Shown here in pieces: positions 57,001-64,000 of a DNA stretch of 64,000 bases. The notes under the pieces are model-generated. The model was given only the letters and a program-made list of their open reading frames with translations. It had not been told where the DNA came from and did no database searches. Source of the stretch: Pegea sp. RAD2-039 (lineage: Eukaryota > Chordata > Thaliacea > Salpida > Salpidae). Each line of letters begins with the position of its first letter. Within the stretch, counting starts at the first letter, position 1. The stretch covers positions 310,001 through 374,000 of the forward strand of contig JAQGEQ010000163.1 in the NCBI GenBank assembly GCA_034620365.1, given 5' to 3'. Both the position numbers and the translations under genes were made by a program.

Positions 57001-57502
57001 AAGTAAATTTCCGAATAAAGAGCTAGTTATTGAATTTGTCATTAAATTTGTGGATACTTCTTCTTTAGATGTACAAAATTTGTCAATTTGTTCAGTTCTT
57101 GCGTTTCTGGAAACTATAATAATAATTGTATTTAGTTATGGTCTTTGGAAACTACACCAAAAAAAGGGTCAGTTGATATCTAAGGCAAAAAAATATATTT
57201 TTATTTCAAAATTGCAAGAAAATGTTCAATTGATTTTTAAAGAGCGGTAGTAGAAGACGATCTAACTTATAAAGCAAATTTTTTACAGAAAATTTAATTC
57301 TGGAAATTAAGACGATTGCCAAAGAAAATCATTCAAACTTAAAAACGTTTAAAGACCCAAGCATTAAATTAAAAGGTATTAAAAGATTTTTTATACATCG
57401 ATTTTATTAAATAAGAGATTTTTGAAAGATAATAAAGATGCAGAAAGTCCTTATGAAGTCATTGAAGATGGTTGTGAGACATCAAAGAAAACAATTTTGT
57501 AA
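54040..57502 (+). CDS. Ig-like single-pass receptor with ITIM-like tail (426 aa)
   Basis: I do not recognise a named orthologue. Exons: 54040-54103, 54835-55218, 55800-55939, 56014-56134, 56184-56297, 56821-56906, 56957-57167, 57289-57375, 57429-57502; 427 codons, all junctions in phase. Residues 1-21 form a signal peptide (MPVKLHYIPLWILFLFISC). The ectodomain has several Cys and N-glycosylation sites; a central Ig-like domain reads NETGHLNCTLNF then LADHGRLVQCQVES, the usual 'D-x-G-x-x-x-C' end. A further Cys-bearing module (IQCIWIIGEENSC) follows. One transmembrane helix lies at about 350-372 (SVLAFLETIIIIVFSYGLW). The cytoplasmic tail of about 50 residues contains SPYEVI (Tyr411), which fits the ITIM consensus S/I/V/L-x-Y-x-x-I/V/L. 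Introns 1, 2 and 5 carry mobile-element debris. The small last exons rest on phase and splice signals alone. Confidence 0.68.
54375..54690. other. GC-rich island inside intron 1
   Basis: About 300 bp much richer in G and C than anything nearby, lying in the first intron of the Ig receptor. Both forward frames look formerly coding (frame 2: DPVVAHAAGFHSPRQQSMQK) but stops and frame changes break them. I do not recognise the protein. A fragment of a recently acquired mobile element is the simplest reading. Confidence 0.45.
56371..56503 (+). mobile_element. LINE 3' tail fragment
   Basis: Matches the 3' UTR start of the 53-kb LINE (aaataccatgtgttacatct) and continues to the true 3' end: a stem-loop with ggtgc/gcacc arms at about 56438-56470, then (aaat)n at 56487-56503. 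It lies in intron 5 of the Ig receptor, same orientation. Confidence 0.8.
56641..56699 (+). repeat. G-run tandem repeat, possible G-quadruplex
   Basis: Imperfect repeats of tcttctggggg/ttttctggg giving six runs of three to five G separated by 6-8 nt, on the coding strand of an intron in otherwise AT-rich DNA. Confidence 0.6.
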
Positions 57503-58716
57503 AAAAAATACTTATGAAGAAATCAAACTGAATTTTTTCGGCATTGATTTGTTTTTATTTCATTTTTTTTTTGGATTTATAATTAAACATTTAAAAAAAT
57601 TCTAAAAAATAATTTTAAAATTGATAAATTTATACTTTGAAATCATATAAATAAACATTTTGTAAAAATTAATATAATTTGTCATCAGAAAATGAAAGGA
57701 ACAATTATGACATTTTTTAATTAAAATTAGTATTTCGGCACTCAAAACATTTTACTTGAATTTTATTTGAGTTTTATTTTAACATAACTGCTTATTTGGT
57801 TGGATTAAATTTTGAACAATTTTATCGTAATAAAAGTTTCAATGATTTGTTGTGACTTTGTGATAAATAATTAAATATTTGCCTAATTTATAATAACTAG
57901 TTTTTCGCAATTTCCTCATCCATATAAATAACACAAAATTCTAATTATTTTATTTTCTGTCTTCAGATTTTTTGTTTCTTCTTCTTCATCTTCTTCCACT
58001 AATGGCACTCATTTTTAGCAAATAATCTAACAGCTTACTACATCTAATTACAAATGATTACATTTCCATTATTACAATTATTGTAACAATTTTCTAATTC
58101 TGTATCAGAAATAAGAAAACAACTAGAATTGCTACAAGTGTGTTAGAAGTGTGTTCTATTAAACAAACTATTTGAAACAAATATTGAGATTGCCTGAAAC
58201 AAGAAGGTTCTTTAGTAGCTTGATATAAAGTAGTGGTTTAAATCTGAACGAAAATTTAATCACAAAAAATAGTTGAAGTCTCTTTAATCAAAATTCTCGC
58301 AGATAAACTTAATTAGTTTTCATGAAATTTGAATTAATTGATGTTGATATACTTCTCTTTAATCAAAAGTCGATATTTTGTTATTTTCTAATCTACATCT
58401 AATTATCTGGTTGATAATCAGTTATTTGAATAAAAATTTGTAAGTTGAAAGCTAATTACTTAAAATCAGGAAAAAGATTTCACTTAAAAACAAATTAGTG
58501 GTTTACTTAAGCGCTTTGCAATTTAATAAAAGAATTTCATTTAAAAACTTTCTTAACAACAACAAATGCGTTTTAAAACAAACAACAAACTTTTATTTTT
58601 TTATATTGCATATAAATTAATTTTCAATCGAGACAAAAAAACTTCGAAAAGTTCATTCCACAAAAAACACCAGAAAGTTAATCTCTGCTTCCAGTGAATA
58701 CGTTGTTATGACGTCA
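57503..58716. other. Convergent intergenic interval
   Basis: 1.2 kb between the 3' ends of the Ig receptor and the tetraspan gene; AT-rich, no gene recognised. Confidence 0.5.
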
Positions 58717-60520
58717 TCAGCAGTGCTTCCCGTTGTAACGTGCGTCGAATGAAGGTGAAAAGACGTTAGGTCGAAATAGCAAAGCTGCACAAGCCAGCCA
58801 CAGAAGAACTGCTGACGTCAGAGCCATATAGAAGTCGGAACCAAGTCCGAAAAACCTCATATGGTTGATTAAATTTCTTCCCCAAACTTCAACCTCTGTT
58901 TATGAAAGAAGTTCTATTATTTAGAAAAACTTCTTTTTCGTTTCAACTTCTATAAATTAAACTTTTTTACAAATTCTTGAAATTTAGAAATTACTAATTG
59001 AATTTGTTAAATTGCTTGCCTGGAATTCCTTTTACTCTATGCCAGTTTACTAGTCCAATCTTTGCATAATCTTTAAAAACTCTTTTGAGAAGATCATTAT
59101 AAAAAGATGTTTTGTCATCAGAAAACTCCATCGCTTTTACTATAGTAGAAAAAAGGCCAATAAAGATAGTCAAACCTGAAATGAAATATCTTGTACTTTG
59201 TGAATGTTGAATCACAAAACATTACCTGAGACAAATATAAGCAGTGGTATTGTGCATTTGAAGAAGGTAAAAAGTTTAGGAAAACTCTGAATCAATTCAG
59301 ACCAATTTACAAGGATAAGTAGTAGAGAGATGGATGCAGATATAAATGAGATGAAAATGGAGAATAGAGCAACCCGCTCTTGCCAGGATAGATCAGAGAT
59401 TTTCTCTGAAAAAGTTTAGATGCTTAAAAATCAACTTTAACTAGTTTTTAAAGATAATTTTTATGGTTTAGTTTCATCGTTTCCTGTTTCAGTTTCACTT
59501 TTTCACACTTTTAGAATATTTGTAGCTTTGTTTAAGATATTCTCAGAAGGTATTTCGATGTTTTCAAATATTTCAAATATTATATAAACTCTTTTTATAA
59601 AATCAGAAATTTGTAATAAATAAGATTGATAATTGAAATTTATAAAAATGATTTTAAACCAGTTATTTTTTAGTTGACAATTAAAAAATCTAGATATCAA
59701 TTTCAACAATTACATTTTGAATCATAGTAACAATTTGAAGAGCTTTCTCTAAAACGGAAGTTAAATAAACTTCCTTTCGATATAATTTATTTATATAAAC
59801 GTGAAGGAGGGTGCCTAAAGAGAGCACATCTCGCTAACAAACATTCTCACGAGTTTTTTCTATGGTATTTCTCAGGATTATATAAATATGTCTCCACCTG
59901 GGGTCGAACCCGGTACTTCCTAGCTACAAGGTAGGTGTAGTAACCGCTTCGCCACTAAGAAGGACTATTTATAGTAATTTTTGTGTGAAAATATTAATAC
60001 TTGAGATAAGAGAGTTCTGTTTTGAGTCACCTGCATGAGAAAGACAAATGGAATATGATCCAAGTGTAAAAAAGCTGTTCCCATAAACACAATGTTGAAA
60101 GAATCCCTTTGAAGCACAAATACTTGAAGAAGAAAGTGTATTTAGTATCTCTATCTTCTGTAAAAAATAAAAACAGTTACTTAAGTTGAAACTAAACGTT
60201 TGTAGAAATAGAGCATTTTCTAAAGTTCTAATTACCTCTTTTTCATTCAGACTCATTTTTGTATCGGTCGGGATTAGATGTTGAAAAGCTTCAAACTTTT
60301 CATTCAGTTTATTTTTTACTATTTTCTGTTCAGTTAGCTTAGAGTTTAGGTTGATAGTTTGAGATCCGTAGATATTTTCAATTTCTTTTGCTTTTATGAA
60401 GATTGTTGATAGTGGAACACAAGTAGAAAACCATTTGCCTGAGGTAGCTGATATTGAGATAAACACGATACTAATTGCAATTGCACTGAAAGCAATTGCT
60501 TCAAACGTGATTCTTTTCAT
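58717..60520 (-). CDS. Claudin-like four-TM protein (308 aa)
   Basis: Exons: 60236-60520, 60031-60157, 59226-59405, 59020-59175, 58717-58895; 309 codons, phases consistent. Four hydrophobic helices: AIAISIVFISISATS (TM1, near residue 10-26), ALFSIFISFISASISLLLIL (TM2), PLLIFVSGLTIFIGLFSTIV (TM3) and MALTSAVLLWLACAALLF (TM4). The long first extracellular loop starts GKWFSTC and ends SKGFFQHCVYG...YSICLSHA, which recalls the W-GLW-C-C pattern of the claudin/PMP22/TMEM superfamily. I cannot name an orthologue. The last intron is GC-AG (donor gcaagc at 59019-59014); the only GT alternative nearby breaks the frame. Intron 1 is 78 nt and stop-free in frame; intron 2 (59406-60030) holds a SINE. Confidence 0.65.
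59781..59965 (-). mobile_element. tRNA-headed SINE with LINE-derived tail
   Basis: On the minus strand the element starts with a tRNA-like head: box A TGGCGAAGCGG (59954-59944), a 5-bp anticodon stem CTACA/TGTAG, and box B GGTTCGACCCC (59910-59900). The acceptor stem does not pair well, so it is not a working tRNA. Behind it follow aaataccat, a gagaatgtttgttagcgaga stretch, a stem-loop with gtgc/gcac arms and aggcaccctccttc, then an A/T tail: the same 3' end as the LINE tail at 56371-56503. It lies in intron 2 of the tetraspan gene, same strand. Confidence 0.82.
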
Positions 60521-62006
60521 TGAGAATGATTCAATTAAAAAAGTAGACTTAAAAAAAGTTCTTAAAAATAAATTGCTTAAAAATAATTCTGAAATTAATT
60601 GATTTGTAATTTTAGTTAAAATTTTTATTGATTAATGTCTAGATAAATTTATAATGTCTTATAAAATCATCAACAAAATAAAAACTTTTTTTAAAGAAAT
60701 GAATTTTATGCAAGATTACTAATAATTAGATTTCAATAAACAAACCTTCAATTGTTTGGTTTCAATTCATTTACAAACGTTTTTTATTTTTACTCAGCTG
60801 CTAATTCTCGTCAAGACACAACTGTCTACTTTCAAATAAATATCATTGACTTTTTATAAAAGCTCGTGAATTGGGCAAAAATATTTGAATAAAAAGCAGT
60901 TTGATTATACAAAGCAATAAAACTAAATTTAATTCGTCGATAAAAGTTGCTAAATCATAAATTATTTGATTTTATTTTTACAAAAATAGACTTAAAATTA
61001 TTTTTGTAATGAAAATAATGACAAAAGTAACAAAAAAATGTTTAGTAATGAAAATAAAAAACAAACTTATAGTTAATTAGCTCATTTATTTTTGATATAT
61101 CTATTACTAATCTATCTGACTGTCTCAAACTTACATAATTTATTTACGTACGTATTGGTTTAGAAAAATTGGAAATAAGTTTAATTTATTTTAGCATTTT
61201 AAACCATATTGACTAAACACTATCTAATAAAAGTTAAATTTAATATTAAGCTAACTATTTATGGTGCAACCAATTTAAAATTTTCTCATGGTTTAAATGA
61301 TTACAATATTAAATTGTATTGCAATAACTGATTAATTAATTTATTCAATTTTCAAAGCAATTTTGTTGCAGCTTTATTAAAAAAACCTTTCCCAGCTCTT
61401 AAAAACACAATTCAAAATTGAAGATATAAAAATTTCTACCTAACAAGCATTTTATCAGCGAACCTGATAAAGTTCGCTAAGAATATAACTGAAAAGGTTA
61501 TTATTATTTGCACAAAAAATAATAGAAACCTTATTTGCTTTTAAAACAAAATATTTTGAGGTCTATTGTTTTAAAAACTTCAAGAATGTATAATCAAAGT
61601 ATAAATGTCTTTTATACAAGATTGATAGTAAACAGGATATATTAAATCATGCCTAAATATTTAAGTAAACAACTTATATATCAGTCACATATATCTGATC
61701 ATCAAAAGCTATAACTGAGTAAGTAATGACATTTGTAAATAAATCAAATGAACGAGTATTTGTTTTTAATGGGTTCAAAAATAAGAAAATTAAATACTTT
61801 AGTTTCATATCTTTTCATAAATAACTTTAAGAGATTGAATAAACCTTCAACTGAAAAACCCTTGAAAAAAATAATTGAAAATTCAGCTATCTACAAATTT
61901 AGTAAACTTTTAAGCTCAGCACAAAGTACTTTGAATACAATACCCCTAAAAATATTGGTTTTCAAATCCAGCACTATATATTTTATAAAACTTAAGACTA
62001 AAAAAA
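60521..62006. other. AT-rich intergenic interval
   Basis: No gene recognised. A plus-strand open frame of 90 codons at 61748-62020 has a Lys/Leu/Ile/Asn composition typical of AT-rich noise. Confidence 0.45.
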
Positions 62007-62232
62007 TCAAACAAAGGTAAAACTGCGATAAAAGAATTGCATAAGCAAATAAATCTGGTAAATATTGACTAATTCTGAAGTGAAGCTGACTTTTTCTGCT
62101 TTTTTTAGTTTTTTGTTGTATTTGTCAAACGTACTTTTTTCTGGTTGAGCAAATTTGTTGGTGAAAAAACTTGTATGTTCTTTGTGCTTCATCAGATAAA
62201 TGACATCAAAATAATCATTGTTTGTCTCTGTA
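62007..62232 (-). CDS. Orphan exon of an unknown gene
   Basis: After a good acceptor (aatttttcag, ending near 62233) the minus strand reads in one frame for about 75 codons: TETNNDYFDVIYLMKHKEHT, then a Lys-rich stretch (DKYNKKLKKAEKVSF), to a TAG at 62007. Composition is balanced enough to look coding, but I found no partner exon upstream before the LINE at 62.8 kb. It may be the last exon of a gene interrupted or spaced by the LINE. Confidence 0.35.
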
Positions 62233-62236
62233 ACCT

Positions 62237-62811
62237 GAAAAATTTGTTTATATCAATAGTTAGAGAACAATTTTTTTAGCATGATAAACGTTATGACAGA
62301 TCTTTATACATAAAGCTAATTCATTACTAATTTCTTATTTATAATGTCATAGTTATTAGTTGTAAGTCTCATCAAGCAAATAATAAATATATGAAAGTAA
62401 TTACAACTTCATAAGTACAGTTTCATGTAATATCCATTAATCAAATTGAAGATATCTTTAAATTTGAGTTCTTTTAAGTCTTCTATTAGATGATATAACG
62501 CATTTTTAATAAATGTATAAGAACAAGGCCTTTAGTGACAGGTTTTATCAAAAATATTCTAGACTTATTAAGCAGTCATAACAAATTAGATATTCTTCAA
62601 GCTGCTTTGTTTATCATCAAAGACATAGTCATAAGTCAAATCAGTATATCTGTTGTTTTTTATTGCAAAAAAGTCATCTGCGGTACTTAGAAGATTGCTA
62701 TTTTACTAAGTAAAGTTGAGTTTTGTGTTATTGACAAAGGAACTTTTATAAATTAAGATACTAAATAGTTTTTCCTTTGATTATGTACTTTAAACAGAAC
62801 TCAATCAAGAA
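62237..62811. other. Interval upstream of LINE
   Basis: AT-rich, nothing recognised. Confidence 0.45.
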
Positions 62812-64000
62812 ATAATTTTCAATCCAATTTATCTATGTTATTAGCCCCTAATCAGATCCCAGCTTTGTTTTTAAGAAAAACTACTTCCTCTTTATCACTA
62901 CTTTTATCGCTGCTCTTTAACATAACTCAGAGGCGAGGAAGAGTTCCACAAATTTGGAAGAAAGCTATTATTACTCCAATTCATAAAAAGGGTCCCAGAA
63001 ACACTTCACTAAACTACAGACCAGTTTCGCTGACTTCAGTTATCTGCAGAACTCAAGAGCATATCATTCACAATCATATGACCAGTCATTTGATGGAGCA
63101 CCATCTAATATCTGATGTCCAGCATGGCTTTGTGAAACGGAGATCTTCCCTGACTCAATATCTCACTTTTCTTAATGAGCTTACGAATTATGATAATAAT
63201 ACTCCGTGTGACATCATATATCTCGATTTTGCTAAGGCGTTTGATTAGGTCACACTAAACTCTTTAATGTATTACATAATCTGAAAATCAACAACTTATC
63301 TTATAGTAGATTGAAGATTACTTATCAGTTAGAATCTAACAAACTCATGTAGAAAGATCTTTATCTACTTCTAGTCAAATCACTAGCGGTGTTCCTCAGG
63401 GTTCTGTTCTGGGTCCCCTTCTCTTTTTAATTTTCATCGAAGACCTCATCAGAAGACTAGTATCAGTAGATGATGTCAGTGTGTTTGTGTATGCAGATGA
63501 TATCAAGCTATTATCTTGTAATCCTTCAAAACTTCAAACTGCACTATACACTGTAGAAGACTGGTCTACGAATTGGCAGCTTAGAATCCATCCAACAAAG
63601 TCTGAACTTATAACTTTCTCCCGTAAACCAGTTTCAAATTCCTTGAAGCAATACTCCATCAATAGATTTATTATTCAACGAGTATCTTCGGTCCTAGACC
63701 TTGGCATTACTCTATCATCTGACTTTAAATGGTACAATTATGTTTCCAAAATCTTTGCAAAACCAATTAACTTTGTCTTCCTTATTATAAAGATCTTTAA
63801 TTTTAAGGATCCATACTTTTTTATCAATCTTTTCAAACTGTACGGACGTCCAATTCTTGTATACAATGTTAGTGCATGGATGCCATATCAAATTAGTGAT
63901 ATCAAAAAAATTGAGTCTGTTCAGGCGACATTTACGAGATTAGTATGTAGGAAACTTAATATTAAATATGATAGTTATAAACATTGTCTCAGCTTCTTAA
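62812..64000 (+). mobile_element. CR1/jockey-like LINE, reverse transcriptase part, cut by window end
   Basis: 5'-truncated non-LTR retrotransposon. The reverse-transcriptase domain is read in two frames: IPALFLRKTTSS, LNYRPVSLTS, QHGFVKRRSS and DIIYLDFAKAFD in the first (ending at a TAG at 63246-63248), then ITSGVPQGSVLGPLLFLIFI, VFVYADDIKLL (catalytic YADD) and KWYNYVSKI in another frame. The final 160 bp match the 53-kb copies. The stop codon and frame change show this copy is inactive; the endonuclease region is absent. No target-site duplication can be judged because the 3' end lies outside the window. Confidence 0.92.

Noticed and set aside
59888..59965. A working tRNA gene (anticodon-loop would read UAC)
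   Set aside because: A and B boxes and a 5-bp anticodon stem are present, but the acceptor stem and the T stem do not pair properly and a LINE tail follows directly, so it is a SINE head.
61748..62020. Plus-strand open frame of 90 codons
   Set aside because: Lys/Leu/Ile-rich, no known motif, no splice context; expected by chance in this AT-rich DNA.

Overview
The window is nuclear DNA of an AT-rich, intron-dense animal. Nearly every gene can be read as a chain of short exons separated by mostly 40-85 nt GT-AG introns, and the protein set is metazoan: MLYCD, ANKLE1, UPF1, SPC25, ARHGAP19, UBR1/2, AUTS2, ABT1, SCYL2 and ATPAF2. I cannot name the phylum. Short introns, tight same-strand gene pairs with a splice acceptor between them, and tRNA-headed SINEs would suit a small invertebrate with spliced-leader trans-splicing.

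Layout. 1-8.7 kb (minus strand): ANKLE1, two orphan sushi exons, then MLYCD running off the left edge. 9.3-10.3 kb: an old degenerate LINE; 10.3-12.1 kb is unassigned. 12.1-19.4 kb (minus): SPC25-like then UPF1, 102 nt apart. 23.0-24.1 kb (plus): an intronless ARHGAP19-like RhoGAP. 27.5-35.1 kb (plus): a UBR1/UBR2-type N-recognin of 34 exons. 35.1-41.1 kb (minus): a compact AUTS2-family gene whose stop codon lies one base from the UBR stop. 45.2-46.5 kb (plus): ABT1. 46.7-51.2 kb (minus): ATPAF2 then SCYL2, 115 nt apart. 54.0-57.5 kb (plus): an Ig-like single-pass receptor with an ITIM-like tail. 58.7-60.5 kb (minus): a four-TM, claudin-like protein. 52.9-53.8 kb and 62.8 kb to the end: CR1/jockey-like LINE copies. 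The remainder is very AT-rich DNA in which I see no genes.

Exon models were built by hand from homology, reading frame and splice signals. For UPF1, UBR, AUTS2, SCYL2, ABT1, the Ig receptor, the tetraspan gene and ANKLE1 the summed exons give a whole number of codons with every junction phase consistent. The genes do not form one pathway: they cover mRNA decay (UPF1), N-degron turnover (UBR), Polycomb-linked transcription (AUTS2), rRNA processing (ABT1), clathrin traffic (SCYL2), ATP synthase assembly (ATPAF2), mitosis (SPC25, ARHGAP19), DNA cleavage (ANKLE1) and fatty-acid metabolism (MLYCD).

The most interesting points are an exon duplication in ANKLE1 whose phases fit its new site, two candidate operons, the one-base tail-to-tail UBR/AUTS2 junction, a SINE sharing its 3' tail with the resident LINE, and the unrecognised Ig/ITIM-like receptor.
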